Shown here one piece after another: positions 1-8,913 of a stretch of DNA of 64,000 bases. The stretch comes from Marinococcus luteus_A. GTDB taxonomy: Bacteria; Bacillota; Bacilli; Bacillales; Marinococcaceae. A model generated the notes under the pieces. It had not been told where the DNA came from, ran no database searches, and was given only the letters and a program-made list of their open reading frames with translations. Both the position numbers and the translations under genes were made by a program. Within the stretch, counting starts at the first letter, position 1. Every line of letters begins with the position of its first letter. The stretch spans positions 1 to 64,000 of the forward strand of contig NZ_JAXRUV010000002.1 in the NCBI RefSeq assembly GCF_034497705.1. Reading direction: 5' to 3'.

Positions 1-30
1 TCCTGAGCCAGGATCAAACTCTCCGTAAAA
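1..30 (-). rRNA. 16S rRNA gene, 5' end only
   Basis: Read on the minus strand, the first bases are the conserved bacterial 16S start (GAGAGTTTGATCCTGGCTCA). The gene runs out of the window at position 1, so only its 5' tip is present. The mature end near position 30 is placed by analogy with Bacillus 16S. An rrn promoter and boxA lie just upstream, and lysS precedes it, as next to the B. subtilis rrn operon that follows lysS. Confidence 0.95.
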
Positions 31-102
31 AGTTTGATGCTGTGGCATCAGAGATGCCCTAAAAATGTGTTGCTTTTGATTGGGGCTCTAGCTTGTCTTT
101 CC

Positions 103-115
103 TTTTCAAAGAACA
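103..115 (-). promoter_or_regulatory. boxA antitermination site in the rRNA leader
   Basis: The minus strand reads TGTTCTTTGAAAA between the rrn promoter and 16S. This is the Bacillus rRNA leader boxA, where NusB/NusE load to make RNA polymerase resistant to termination. Its place about 75 nt before the 16S start supports the reading. Confidence 0.8.
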
Positions 116-142
116 ATCTGTCGTTATTTTTGCGACTTTTAT

Positions 143-171
143 ATATTAACACCGGAGTGTTATTAAGTCAA
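143..171 (-). promoter_or_regulatory. rRNA operon promoter (sigma-A)
   Basis: Minus strand -35 TTGACT (166-171) and -10 TAATAT (143-148) are 17 bp apart. An A-rich stretch just upstream may act as an UP element. Transcription would start near position 135, ahead of boxA and 16S. Confidence 0.85.
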
Positions 172-227
172 TAACTTTTTTTCAGCTGTCTGAACAGCCT
201 GCCACTCTCTTTACGGCGACAAAAAAT

Positions 228-257
228 AATATATCATCGTTTCTTATTTGTACGCAA
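228..257 (-). promoter_or_regulatory. second, weaker upstream rRNA promoter candidate
   Basis: Minus strand -35-like TTGCGT (252-257) and -10 TATATT (228-233) with an 18 bp spacer lie about 85 bp upstream of the main rrn promoter. Tandem P1/P2 promoters are usual for Bacillus rrn operons. The -35 is imperfect. Confidence 0.5.
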
Positions 258-294
258 CCCATTTTTATATTTTCTTTTGATTTTTTATATAAAT

Positions 295-320
295 GCCGGC
301 TTTCGGGTCAGAAAGCCGGC
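295..320 (-). terminator. lysS terminator hairpin
   Basis: A perfect 10 bp stem (GCCGGCTTTC and its complement) with a 6 nt loop starts 10 bp after the lysS stop codon. The downstream tract is A/T-rich rather than a pure U run, so it may be moderate in strength. Confidence 0.7.
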
Positions 321-330
321 AGAAAACTGT

Positions 331-1833
331 CTACTCTTCGTGGGAAGCCTGGCTGCGCATTTGCGGAAACAAGAGCACATCTCTGATAGAAGCAGAGTCC
401 GTGAGCAGCATCACCAGCCGGTCAATACCTATACCGAGCCCTCCTGTTGGAGGAAGTCCGTACTCCATTGCTTCAAGATAATCGTAGTCCATCATATGAG
501 CTTCTTCGTCTCCAGCTTCTCTTTCTTCCACCTGTTTTTCAAACCGCTCCCGCTGATCTACAGGATCATTTAACTCACTAAAAGCGTTAGCGTGCTCACG
601 ACCTACAATAAACAATTCAAAGCGGTCTGTAAATCTGGGATCTTTTTCGTTTTTCTTTGCAAGCGGAGAAATGGCGAGCGGATGACCGTAAACAAATGTA
701 GGCTGAATTAATTTTTCTTCCACAAAGTGCTCAAAGAATTCGTTAACCACATGACCAAATGACATCGTTTCCCGAATAGGCACATTATGTTTTTTAGCCA
801 AGGCTCTGGCTTCTTCGTCACTCATTTCCTGCCAGAAATCCACTCCGGTTTCTTCTTTGACAGCGTCTACAATGTGCATTCTTTTCCACTGATTGCCAAG
901 TTCAATCTGTTCGTCTCCGTATTGGAGGGTCGTGCTCTCCAGTACATCTTCCGCGATCTGTACGATCAAGCTTTCGGTCAGGTCCATAATATCTTCATAA
1001 TCTCCGAAGGCTTCATACAATTCCATCATAGTAAATTCAGGGTTATGGCGGGTGGAAATACCTTCATTCCGAAAAACACGGCCAATTTCATATACTTTTT
1101 CCATGCCACCGACAATCAGACGCTTTAAATGCAGTTCAATCGCAATACGAATGTACAGCTCCATGTCCAGAGCATTATGATGAGTAACAAACGGACGCGC
1201 AGACGCTCCACCCGGTATTGTATGCAGCATCGGTGTTTCCACTTCCAAAAATCCCTGACGGTTCAAATGATTTCTCATGGACTGGATGATTTTACTCCGC
1301 ATGATAAACGTATCTTTCACTTCCGGATTCGCAATAAGATCTAAATAACGCTGGCGATAGCGCTGTTCAATATCCTGAAGTCCATGGTATTTATCAGGCA
1401 GCGGGCGAAGAGCCTTTGTTAAGAGCGTTACTTCTGTGGCCCGCACAGATAATTCCCCTACATTTGTTTTAAATGCACGGCCTCGCACCCCGACAATGTC
1501 TCCAATATCCATATCCTTAAAGCCTTCGTATGCTTCGTCACCGACTTCGTCTTTCCGTACGTAAATCTGAATCTGCCCTTCAAGATCCTGCAGATGGGCA
1601 AATCCTGCTTTTCCTTTTCCACGCTTAGTGACCATGCGCCCTGCTATCGTAATATCCGTATTTTTTTCGCTCAGCTCCTCTTTAGAGAAGGCGTCGAACT
1701 CCCGGTGCATGGTTTTTGAATCATACGTACGCGCGAAGCGTTCTCCAAATGGGTTTTTCCCTTCATTAATCAGTGCTTCTCGTTTTTCCCGCCGTACACG
1801 GAACTGGTCGTTCAGCTCTTGATCCTGGCTCAT
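331..1833 (-). CDS. lysS: lysine--tRNA ligase, class II
   Basis: Charges tRNA-Lys with lysine in the cytoplasm. The 500-residue product is the usual length. An N-terminal OB-fold anticodon-binding domain (about 60-150) precedes the class II catalytic core. Motif 2 is seen as FRNEGISTRHNPEFTMMELY, and motif 3 as GIGIDRLVMLL near the C-terminus. The ATG follows a good ribosome binding site (AAAGGGGAGA). It sits between dusB and an rRNA operon exactly as in B. subtilis. Because dusB has its own terminator, lysS probably also has its own promoter in the 120 bp upstream, where I see a -10-like TATTAT without a clear -35. Identification is secure. Confidence 0.97.
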   Translation of the reverse strand: MSQDQELNDQFRVRREKREALINEGKNPFGERFARTYDSKTMHREFDAFSKEELSEKNTDITIAGRMVTKRGKGKAGFAHLQDLEGQIQIYVRKDEVGDEAYEGFKDMDIGDIVGVRGRAFKTNVGELSVRATEVTLLTKALRPLPDKYHGLQDIEQRYRQRYLDLIANPEVKDTFIMRSKIIQSMRNHLNRQGFLEVETPMLHTIPGGASARPFVTHHNALDMELYIRIAIELHLKRLIVGGMEKVYEIGRVFRNEGISTRHNPEFTMMELYEAFGDYEDIMDLTESLIVQIAEDVLESTTLQYGDEQIELGNQWKRMHIVDAVKEETGVDFWQEMSDEEARALAKKHNVPIRETMSFGHVVNEFFEHFVEEKLIQPTFVYGHPLAISPLAKKNEKDPRFTDRFELFIVGREHANAFSELNDPVDQRERFEKQVEEREAGDEEAHMMDYDYLEAMEYGLPPTGGLGIGIDRLVMLLTDSASIRDVLLFPQMRSQASHEE

Positions 1834-1915
1834 AGTAGTCTCCCCTTTAGATCGCTTTTAATTTTTCCTTCTATATAATACCTTTTGTTTCCAGTTTTGT
1901 GCCGGCAGTCATAAA

Positions 1916-1946
1916 CAGAGCGGCTTCCCTGGAAGAAGCCGCTCTG
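1916..1946 (-). terminator. dusB terminator
   Basis: A perfect 12 bp stem (CAGAGCGGCTTC) with a 7 nt loop begins 11 bp after the dusB stop, followed on the minus strand by TTTATG. It would separate the folate/dusB transcript from lysS, although the U run is short. Confidence 0.7.
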
Positions 1947-1957
1947 CGTGCAAATGC

Positions 1958-2950
1958 TTATGCCATACTGGGAGCTTCCGTAGAACCGACAAAATTATAT
2001 AGTGTTTCCGCCACTTCATCGCGTGTATTCAGTTCATTTACTTTGCCCCGTACTTTAGAGCCGCCGTGCATACCCTTTAGATACCAGGCCACGTGCTTGC
2101 GCATTTCCCGCACAGCCACATCTTCACCTTTCAACTCTATCAAACGGTCCATATGCACGATACACACATCCATTTTTTCCTTTGGAGTTGGTTCTTCTTC
2201 TACAAGCTTTCCAGTCTCCAAATACTGGACCGTCCGATAAAACATCCACGGGTCCCCGAGAGCTGCACGGCCGATCATGACTCCGTCCACTCCAGTCGTA
2301 TCAAGCATCGCCTGGGCGTCCTGAGGGGTAGAGACATCTCCATTGCCAATTACCGGGATGTTCACAGCGTCTTTAACTTCCTTAAGTATTTCCCAGTTCG
2401 CCACGCCTTCATACATCTGCACCCGGGTGCGCCCGTGTACCGCTACGCCTTCGCCGCCGGCTGCCTCAATCGCCTGGGCATTCTCCACAGCCAGTATATG
2501 CTCGTCATCCCAGCCCATGCGCATTTTCACCGTTACGGGCTTATCTACTGCGTTCACAGCTGCTTTTACCATTTGATAAATTTTATCCGGATCAAGCAGC
2601 CATTTGGCCCCTGCATCACACTTAGTGATTTTCGGCACAGGACACCCCATGTTTATGTCAATGATATCTGCATTGGTATGCTGATCCACTACTTCAGCGG
2701 CCCCGGCCATCGTTTCTTTGTCCCCGCCGAAAATCTGAAGACTGAGCGGTTTTTCCCTTTCATCCACGTAGAGCATCCGCATCGATTTTTCATTTTCATG
2801 CAGGATTGCTTTGTCGCTTACCATTTCTGCGCACACAAGCCCTGCTCCAAATTCCTTCGCAATCAGTCGGAAAGCAGGGTTACTGACTCCTGCCATCGGA
2901 GCAAGCACCACCGGGTTATTCATTTCTATGTCACGAATTTTTAACACCAC
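1958..2950 (-). CDS. dusB: tRNA-dihydrouridine synthase B
   Basis: A flavoprotein that reduces uridines in the tRNA D-loop. The 330-residue TIM-barrel protein begins with the family signature APMAGVSNPAFR. It carries the catalytic cysteine in NMGCPVPKI near residue 100, the HGRTR segment, and the FMN phosphate-binding GNGDV. The start is a GTG after an AGGAGG site. It is the B. subtilis YacF/DusB ortholog by position, between folK and lysS. The small HTH gene yazB that lies between folK and dusB in B. subtilis is absent here. Confidence 0.93.
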   Translation of the reverse strand: MVLKIRDIEMNNPVVLAPMAGVSNPAFRLIAKEFGAGLVCAEMVSDKAILHENEKSMRMLYVDEREKPLSLQIFGGDKETMAGAAEVVDQHTNADIIDINMGCPVPKITKCDAGAKWLLDPDKIYQMVKAAVNAVDKPVTVKMRMGWDDEHILAVENAQAIEAAGGEGVAVHGRTRVQMYEGVANWEILKEVKDAVNIPVIGNGDVSTPQDAQAMLDTTGVDGVMIGRAALGDPWMFYRTVQYLETGKLVEEEPTPKEKMDVCIVHMDRLIELKGEDVAVREMRKHVAWYLKGMHGGSKVRGKVNELNTRDEVAETLYNFVGSTEAPSMA

Positions 2951-2979
2951 AGCAACCTCCTATGTGTTGTCTTTATTTT

Positions 2980-3495
2980 TCACACGTCGTCGTTTTCTAT
3001 TAACAGCTCGCCCCAGTATACTACATCAGCCCGTTCCTTTTCCGGCAGCTTTTTTACATACCAACGAACCGTTCTGTCCTCGTAAACAAAACGGTCCGGA
3101 GCAATATCAAAAAACGGCACCAGCACAAAGGCCCGCTCAGTTAACCGGGGATGCGGAATAATTAAATGCTCCTTGTTCATATTTTCTTCATCATAGATAA
3201 GAATGTCAAGGTCCACGGTCCTCGGTCCCCATCGCTCTTCACGTATGCGCTCAAGCTCATGTTCAATTCCGTGCAGCACCTCCAGCAGTTCTTCCGGCCC
3301 GTAATCAGTGCTCCATTCGGAAACCATATTCAGAAAATGCGGCTGATCAGTCACCCCTACCGGCGCGGTTTCATACACCGGTGAAAGCTTTGTCAGCTGC
3401 ATCTGTTTTTTCTGCTGCATAGCCAGGACAGCCCGCTTTAAATACTCTTCCCGCTTTCCAAGGTTTGACCCCAGTGCAATAAAAACCTGGGGCAT
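2980..3495 (-). CDS. folK: 2-amino-4-hydroxy-6-hydroxymethyldihydropteridine diphosphokinase
   Basis: Transfers pyrophosphate from ATP to 6-hydroxymethyl-dihydropterin, the step before dihydropteroate synthase in folate synthesis. The 171-residue protein shows the HPPK pattern: ALGSNLGKRE at the N-terminus, the signature RWGPRTVDLDILIYD in the middle, and HPRLTERAFVLVP towards the end. Its ATG overlaps the folB stop (TAATG), so the two are translationally coupled. It is part of the pabB-pabA-pabC-folP-folB-folK run and probably shares its mRNA. Confidence 0.95.
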   Translation of the reverse strand: MPQVFIALGSNLGKREEYLKRAVLAMQQKKQMQLTKLSPVYETAPVGVTDQPHFLNMVSEWSTDYGPEELLEVLHGIEHELERIREERWGPRTVDLDILIYDEENMNKEHLIIPHPRLTERAFVLVPFFDIAPDRFVYEDRTVRWYVKKLPEKERADVVYWGELLIENDDV

Positions 3496-3857
3496 TATGG
3501 ACGAACCCTCGTCATTTCAATAGCAACATGATCGTAGTGTCCCGCGATTGGCGGATCCGGTTTAATCACTTTTACATGAAGCTGCTCCACGATTCCAAAA
3601 CGCGCAAATATTGTGTCGGCGATTGTTTCGGCGATTGTTTCCACCAGCCGGTACGTTTGGTTTTCCACGGCTTCTTTGACTGCTTCAAATGCTTCGGCGT
3701 AGTTAACGCTTTTTTCTACGTTGTCCTCTGCCGCTGCCGGCTTCAGATCCGCTTCAAGCACCAAATTGACACGAAAGCGCTGGCCGAGCCTGTTTTCCTC
3801 CTCAAACACTCCGTGATAAGCGTAAAACTCCATTCCCTGCAAATGAATTTTATCCAA
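3495..3857 (-). CDS. folB: dihydroneopterin aldolase
   Basis: Converts 7,8-dihydroneopterin to 6-hydroxymethyl-dihydropterin and glycolaldehyde in folate synthesis. The 120-residue size is typical. The family motif YAYHGVFEEENRLGQRF lies near residue 12, and the conserved lysine is in VKVIKPDPPI near the C-terminus. The likely start is TTG, placed after an AAAGGAG site, and overlaps the end of folP by 8 bp. It lies between folP and folK as in B. subtilis. Confidence 0.94.
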   Translation of the reverse strand: MDKIHLQGMEFYAYHGVFEEENRLGQRFRVNLVLEADLKPAAAEDNVEKSVNYAEAFEAVKEAVENQTYRLVETIAETIADTIFARFGIVEQLHVKVIKPDPPIAGHYDHVAIEMTRVRP

Positions 3858-4692
3858 CCGAATGCTCCTTTCTTACTCCGAGCATAGCGTCCATCATCCG
3901 GGCTACGCGCGTCATTTCTTTTACGTCATGTACACGGACAATATCGCATCCGCGTTCGATACCAAGGCTTATTGTAGCGCCTGTTCCTTCTACCCGGTCG
4001 TCGGCAGGAAGCTCAAGCGTTTTTGATATAAGCGATTTACGGGAACTGCCAAGGAGTACGGGGTACGAAAGCGACGTAAACTGATCCATCTTCCGCATCG
4101 CTTCCAGATTCTGCTCATAGGTCTTTGCAAAGCCGATGCCGGGATCCAGAATAATACGGTCTGCTTTGACCCCGGCCTGCTCACAAATGGCTATGCTTTC
4201 ATAAACATCCTGAATCATATCAGGCATCAAATCCTGGTATTCAGTATTATCCCGGTTGTGCATCAAAATTATTGGCACGTCGTATTCAGCCGCTACCCGG
4301 GCCATGTCGGGATCTGCTTTCGCTCCCCATACATCGTTAATGATATCCGCCCCGGCTTTAACAGCTGCCTCTGCAGTGGAAGCTTTATAGGTGTCCACGC
4401 TGATAGGTACGCCTATCCGGCCCCTCAGGGCTTCGAGCACCGGAACAATCCGACGCTGCTCTTCTTCTGCTTCTACAAATGCCGCCCCGGGGCGTGTAGA
4501 CTCCCCGCCGATATCGATAATATCCGCGCCGTCCCCCACCAGTTTTTCTGCCTGCGCGACAGCCTGCTCTACCTCGCTGTACCGGCCTCCGTCAGAAAAG
4601 GAATCCGGCGTCACATTTAAAATCCCCATGACAAACGTTTTTAAGGAAAAATCAAGCTCCCAATTCTTCCATCGCATTACCTGATTGCGCAT
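3850..4692 (-). CDS. folP: dihydropteroate synthase
   Basis: Condenses p-aminobenzoate with hydroxymethyl-dihydropterin diphosphate and is the sulfonamide target. The 280-residue TIM-barrel shows the two DHPS signatures: GILNVTPDSFSDGGRY near residue 24 and IDIGGESTRPGA near residue 60. Further along are DPGIGFAKTYEQN and the pterin-binding LLGSSRKS. The ATG follows GGGAGGAGAAA. pabC lies upstream, supplying p-aminobenzoate, and folB lies downstream. Confidence 0.96.
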   Translation of the reverse strand: MRNQVMRWKNWELDFSLKTFVMGILNVTPDSFSDGGRYSEVEQAVAQAEKLVGDGADIIDIGGESTRPGAAFVEAEEEQRRIVPVLEALRGRIGVPISVDTYKASTAEAAVKAGADIINDVWGAKADPDMARVAAEYDVPIILMHNRDNTEYQDLMPDMIQDVYESIAICEQAGVKADRIILDPGIGFAKTYEQNLEAMRKMDQFTSLSYPVLLGSSRKSLISKTLELPADDRVEGTGATISLGIERGCDIVRVHDVKEMTRVARMMDAMLGVRKEHSVG

Positions 4693-4719
4693 TTTCTCTC
4701 CTCCCTGCCGTGCCAGCTG

Positions 4720-5556
4720 TTATTTTTTCTCTCTTTCTTTCTGGTAGCGGCGGTGCAGCAGCCGGGCCGCTGAATAGCTTGGAAAATAATAATCCCCAAG
4801 GGCACGGACTGCTGCAATTTCCTGAATAGAATTCGTGACAAACATTTCTTCTGCTGCTTCTATATCCTGCGGGAGAAAGTGTCCTTCCTCCACGGCGTAG
4901 TCATTTTCATGTGCTAACTGTATCACAAATTGACGGGTAATGCCGTTTAAAATACCTGTCTCCACTGCCGGTGTGTACAAAGTATCTCTCTTCCGCCAGA
5001 AAATGTTGGACACGATGCCTTCTGCGGCATACCCTTCACCGTTAACGAAAATGCCCTCTGTCTCCGGCCGGTCTTTTATTTCCTGTTTGGCAAGCCAGTT
5101 GTTCATATAATGATGGGACTTCATGCGTTCCCGTCCTTCCGGACTATTCCGCCTCAGCTGAAGCCATAAAGCGTCCTTTTGCATAGGTTCCGCTCCCGCT
5201 GCCGGAAGCGGCTTCATGTAAATAACAATAACCGGCTCAAGATAGGGAGTCGTTTGAAGCCCCAGACCTCCGGGCCCTGCGGATACGTTATATCGTACGT
5301 AGGCATTCTGCAGCCCATTGGCGTCGAGCAGCTGCTGAATTTCTGCCTCGACCGTTTCGCGTTCATAGCGGAAGACAATGCCGAGCTCTTCTGCGGCGGC
5401 TTCAAGCCTTTCCATATGAGCATTCAGCAAAAACGGGTTGCCGTTATACACCCGAAACGTCTCAAATAAGCCGAGCCCATACATAAAACCGTGATCAAAA
5501 ACAGAAAGACGAGCTTCGCCCGCCTTCTTGATCTCACCGTCTATATACACATACAA
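4720..5556 (-). CDS. pabC: aminodeoxychorismate lyase (fold-type IV PLP enzyme)
   Basis: Releases pyruvate from aminodeoxychorismate to give p-aminobenzoate. The 278-residue protein starts like the family (IDGEIKKAGEARLSVFDHGF, then GLFETFR). The presumed PLP lysine is in the KSHHYMNNWLAKQE segment, and the C-terminal domain has EEMFVTNSIQEI. A TTG start with a GAGGTG ribosome site lies directly after the pabA stop. D-amino-acid and branched-chain aminotransferases share the fold; the neighbours pabA, pabB and folP decide for PabC. Confidence 0.92.
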   Translation of the reverse strand: MYVYIDGEIKKAGEARLSVFDHGFMYGLGLFETFRVYNGNPFLLNAHMERLEAAAEELGIVFRYERETVEAEIQQLLDANGLQNAYVRYNVSAGPGGLGLQTTPYLEPVIVIYMKPLPAAGAEPMQKDALWLQLRRNSPEGRERMKSHHYMNNWLAKQEIKDRPETEGIFVNGEGYAAEGIVSNIFWRKRDTLYTPAVETGILNGITRQFVIQLAHENDYAVEEGHFLPQDIEAAEEMFVTNSIQEIAAVRALGDYYFPSYSAARLLHRRYQKEREKK

Positions 5557-5558
5557 TG

Positions 5559-6146
5559 CTACAGCACCTCTTCTGACTGCCGGTGCCGGTCCACAAAGCG
5601 CTTGAGCATCTGTTTCCCTTCACCAGTCATAATCGATTCGGGGTGAAACTGCACACCTTCCACAGGAAGGGTGCGGTGGCGAATCCCCATAATCTCCCCG
5701 GCTTCCGTTTCAGAGGTGATGTCAAAGCAGTCCGGCAGTGTTTCTCTTTTCACAATTAACGAATGGTATCTTGTAGCCGTCAATGGATTTGGAAGATCGG
5801 CATAAATACTTACACCGTCGTGATGAATAGCCGATGTCTTTCCGTGCATCAGCCGCTCTGCCCGTACCACATCGCCGTCAAAGGCCTGCGCAATCGCCTG
5901 ATGGCCGAGACAGACACCAAAAATCGGGATTTCACCGGCAAAGCGGCGTATCGCTTCGACGCTGATCCCCGCCTCATCCGGACTGCAGGGTCCCGGGGAA
6001 ATCATCAGAATATCCGGATTCAAATGGGCAATCTCCTCCACCGTAATTTGGTCGTTGCGCCGCACTTCGAGTTCTTCTCCCATTTCTCCGAGGTACTGCA
6101 CGAGGTTGTACGTAAACGAGTCATAGTTATCAATCATTAAAATCAT
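5559..6146 (-). CDS. pabA: aminodeoxychorismate/anthranilate synthase, glutamine amidotransferase subunit
   Basis: Hydrolyses glutamine and passes ammonia to PabB. In Bacillus this subunit usually also serves anthranilate synthase TrpE. The 195-residue class I glutaminase starts with MIDNYDSFTYNLVQYL. It has the nucleophile cysteine in GVCLGHQAIAQAFDG (about residue 79) and the His-Glu pair in VQFHPESIMT. pabB lies immediately upstream and pabC follows after 2 bp, so they form one operon. No separate trpG is visible in the window, which fits a shared role but does not prove it. Confidence 0.94.
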   Translation of the reverse strand: MILMIDNYDSFTYNLVQYLGEMGEELEVRRNDQITVEEIAHLNPDILMISPGPCSPDEAGISVEAIRRFAGEIPIFGVCLGHQAIAQAFDGDVVRAERLMHGKTSAIHHDGVSIYADLPNPLTATRYHSLIVKRETLPDCFDITSETEAGEIMGIRHRTLPVEGVQFHPESIMTGEGKQMLKRFVDRHRQSEEVL

Positions 6147-6173
6147 GCGAAAACCTTCCTTTCTATTCTAGTC

Positions 6174-7637
6174 TCAGCTCTGCTCGTGGGTGATGCCGGC
6201 CTCTGCTTCGCTCTGTCTTTTCGCTTCCCATAACGCTTTGGCTTTTTTGATTGATTCTTTGTATTCTGCTTTTGGATCAGAGTCGATAACGATCCCGGCC
6301 CCTGCCTGAACATGGGCGTACCCGTCCTTGGCAAGCATCGTGCGGATGGAAATGTTCAGCTCCGCATCCTTGTTGTAGCCGATCCAGCCGAACGCTCCTG
6401 TATAAAAACCCCGGCGTACCGGTTCGAGCTCTTCAATAATTTCCATCGTCCGTATTTTCGGCGCGCCGGTGATCGTCCCTCCGGGGAACACTGCCCTTAT
6501 CATATCATATACCTGCTCTGTTTCAGCAAGTATTCCTCTTACATTGGAGACGATATGCATCACGTGGGAATATCGTTCCACTGCCATTAATTCATCCACT
6601 TTTACCGAACCATAGCGGCAGACACGGCCCAGGTCATTTCTTTCAAGATCGACGAGCATGACATGCTCGGCCCGCTCTTTTTCTGTGCCCATCAGCTCCT
6701 GTTCAAGCGCCATATCCTCCTGTTCGTTTTTTCCTCTCGAACGGGTTCCGGCAATCGGGCGGGTGGAGACCTCCGCCCCCCGTTTTTTAACCAGAAGCTC
6801 TGGGGAGGCACTGACCGTCTGCCAGTCCGGTGTATGCATATAACCCATATAGGGGGAAGGATTCAGCTCTCTCAGCTTTTGATAAATATGAAAGGCAGAG
6901 GTATGCAAAAGCTGGGTCTGGCGGGTGGATAAATTCACCTGGAATACGTCCCCCGCAGCAATATACTCTTTAATCTGCTCTACTGCCCCGCCGAACAATT
7001 CCCCGGAAAAGGAGGGCACCGACTTTTCGACAGAGACAGCCCCCTTCGATTCTGAACGCCCCTGTCCCGCAGACTTTTCTGCCGCCTCCATCCACGCTTT
7101 TTTCCATTTCTCGACGAATTCAACGGCTTCTTCCTTTTCGGCATGTAAATGCCATACCCACGTTTTCCCGGTTTTTTTATCGTGAATGAAAAACAGGTCA
7201 TACAGTAGAAAATACGCATCTGGCATCCTCAGGTCATCAACCGCGAGCTCCGGCAGATGTTCAATATAACGTACATAGTCGTAGCTTATCTGGCCTACCG
7301 CTCCCCCCTGGAACGGAGGCAGAGCCGGCTCCCCTGGAAGATTGTACGGCTCCATCCATTTTGCCAATGCTTCAAGCGGATCTCCTGCATGCATTTCAGT
7401 ACTTTCATGTCTATGAAGGCTCGTCTCTCCATTTTTCCCTTCCACTACCGCAAAGGGGCAGAGGCCAGCGATATCGAGTTCGCCCTGACGTCCGCTTTCA
7501 AGCAGCACATGGTAAGGTTCTTCCCTGGCAAGAAAGTCGAACGCCTGAAAAAACTCGTCATTCGTCTGAAAAAACGACGTCGTAGTCTGTGTATAAGATT
7601 CTCCTGCTTGAGGCCCTCGGGCCAGTCGCTCATCCAT
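6174..7637 (-). CDS. pabB: aminodeoxychorismate synthase component I
   Basis: Aminates chorismate with ammonia from PabA. I start it at the ATG beginning MDERLARGPQ, because the longer frame upstream opens only with a TTG that has no ribosome site, whereas this ATG follows GGGGG. That gives about 487 residues. The C-terminal chorismate-binding domain shows DVFQVNLSTRQ, SPSPYMGYMH-like and SPELLV segments, RPIAGTRSRG, and the signature FPGGTITGAPKIR. It heads the folate run; a promoter upstream is not obvious. TrpE is the main alternative and the neighbours argue against it. Confidence 0.92.
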   Translation of the reverse strand: MDERLARGPQAGESYTQTTTSFFQTNDEFFQAFDFLAREEPYHVLLESGRQGELDIAGLCPFAVVEGKNGETSLHRHESTEMHAGDPLEALAKWMEPYNLPGEPALPPFQGGAVGQISYDYVRYIEHLPELAVDDLRMPDAYFLLYDLFFIHDKKTGKTWVWHLHAEKEEAVEFVEKWKKAWMEAAEKSAGQGRSESKGAVSVEKSVPSFSGELFGGAVEQIKEYIAAGDVFQVNLSTRQTQLLHTSAFHIYQKLRELNPSPYMGYMHTPDWQTVSASPELLVKKRGAEVSTRPIAGTRSRGKNEQEDMALEQELMGTEKERAEHVMLVDLERNDLGRVCRYGSVKVDELMAVERYSHVMHIVSNVRGILAETEQVYDMIRAVFPGGTITGAPKIRTMEIIEELEPVRRGFYTGAFGWIGYNKDAELNISIRTMLAKDGYAHVQAGAGIVIDSDPKAEYKESIKKAKALWEAKRQSEAEAGITHEQS

Positions 7638-7820
7638 TATGTGTATGCCCCCGGTTTCATCCAATTCTCTCTTTTTACAGAAAATTCTCTTTACATTTCT
7701 TCCAAGTCTACGAAATTTTTTATAAAAAAACAATCAGAACGCTGCGTTTGCTTCATTACCCTTTTTCGTTCCCATTCACTCCAAATAAACTAAAGCGCAT
7801 CATCAAAAATATTTTTCCAT

Positions 7821-7857
7821 AAAAAAAGCCCGTCCCTTTTTGAGGGTACGGACTTTT
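7821..7857 (-). terminator. cysK terminator
   Basis: On the minus strand a stem built on AAAGTCCGT / ACGGGCTTT with inner ACCC/GGG pairs is followed by seven T. It starts about 15 bp after the cysK stop and insulates cysK from pabB. Confidence 0.85.
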
Positions 7858-7871
7858 AAACGTTTTTTATG

Positions 7872-8804
7872 TCAGTCTACAGTATCTTCAAACTGATAAA
7901 GAGGCGTGCTCAAGTAACGTTCCCCGTTACTAGGAATAACAGCCACAACTTTTTTGCCTTTGCCGAGCTTTTTCGCTTCCTGTAATGCAACATAAATAGC
8001 CGATCCGGAAGAAATACCGCCCAAAATGCCTTCCTCGCGGGCAGCACGGCGGGCATATTCAAACGACTGCTCCGTCGTTACTTCCGCTACTTCATCATAA
8101 ACCTCTGTGTCCAGCGTGCCTGGTACAAAGCCGGCACCAATGCCCTGGATTTTATGAGGCCCCTTATTTCCGCCGTTTAAAATCGGGGAATCTGCCGGCT
8201 CAATACCAACGATACGCATCTCCGGATAGTGCTCCTTCAAAAGGCCGCCTGCACCAGAAATCGTGCCACCGGTGCCGATGCCGGAAACGAAGGAATCAAT
8301 CGGGCCGTCAATCTGCTCCAACAGCTCACGGCCGGTCGTTTCACGGTGAATTTTCGGGTTCGCTTCGTTTTCAAACTGCTGCGGCATAAAGTAGCCTTTT
8401 TCTTCAGCAAGCTCATTCGCTTTAGAAATCGCGCCACCCATGCCGTCAGGTCCTGGTGTAAGCACCAGTTCCGCGCCGTATGCACGAAGAAGATTGCGAC
8501 GCTCCATGCTCATTGTTTCCGGCATTACCAACACCGCCGGGTAGCCTTTGGCAGCAGCTACCATCGCAAGGCCGATGCCTGTGTTACCGCTTGTTGGTTC
8601 AACGATTGTATCCCCTTCTTTTAAACGGCCATCCCGTTCAGCAGCTTCGATCATCGCAAGACCAATACGGTCTTTAACGCTGCTTCCTGGATTCATATAC
8701 TCAAGTTTCAAATAAACATCTGCATCGTTTTCCCCGGTTAAACGGTTTAGTTTTACTACGGGAGTATTTCCAATGAGTTCTGTAACGTTATTTGCAGCCT
8801 TCAT
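7872..8804 (-). CDS. cysK: cysteine synthase A (O-acetylserine sulfhydrylase)
   Basis: Makes cysteine from O-acetylserine and sulfide. The 310-residue PLP enzyme has the lysine in PGSSVKDRIG (K44), the substrate loop TSGNTGIGLAM, the phosphate-binding GIGTGGTISG, and ISSGSA near the end. An AAGGAGGAGC site precedes the ATG. It is monocistronic by sequence: a strong sigma-A promoter upstream and a terminator behind. In B. subtilis cysK lies at the same place between hslO and pabB, with yacD in between; yacD is absent here. I see no CymR-type operator. Confidence 0.95.
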   Translation of the reverse strand: MKAANNVTELIGNTPVVKLNRLTGENDADVYLKLEYMNPGSSVKDRIGLAMIEAAERDGRLKEGDTIVEPTSGNTGIGLAMVAAAKGYPAVLVMPETMSMERRNLLRAYGAELVLTPGPDGMGGAISKANELAEEKGYFMPQQFENEANPKIHRETTGRELLEQIDGPIDSFVSGIGTGGTISGAGGLLKEHYPEMRIVGIEPADSPILNGGNKGPHKIQGIGAGFVPGTLDTEVYDEVAEVTTEQSFEYARRAAREEGILGGISSGSAIYVALQEAKKLGKGKKVVAVIPSNGERYLSTPLYQFEDTVD

Positions 8805-8845
8805 TCATGCTCCTCCTTCAAACACCAAGTAAATTTATTGGTTTT

Positions 8846-8875
8846 ATTATAATTTAATCGTATCAATTTGGTCAA
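8846..8875 (-). promoter_or_regulatory. cysK promoter (sigma-A)
   Basis: -35 TTGACC (8870-8875) and -10 TATAAT (8846-8851) are separated by 18 bp on the minus strand, about 40 bp upstream of the cysK start. Confidence 0.8.
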
Positions 8876-8913
8876 CTTCTGTCAATCTGTAGATCAAAAG
8901 GCGCATAAATAAT

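Noticed and set aside
2093..2944. 283-residue plus-strand frame opposite dusB
   Set aside because: It is the mirror of a clear dusB gene, is rich in His/Phe/Cys as antisense frames are, and has no ribosome site.
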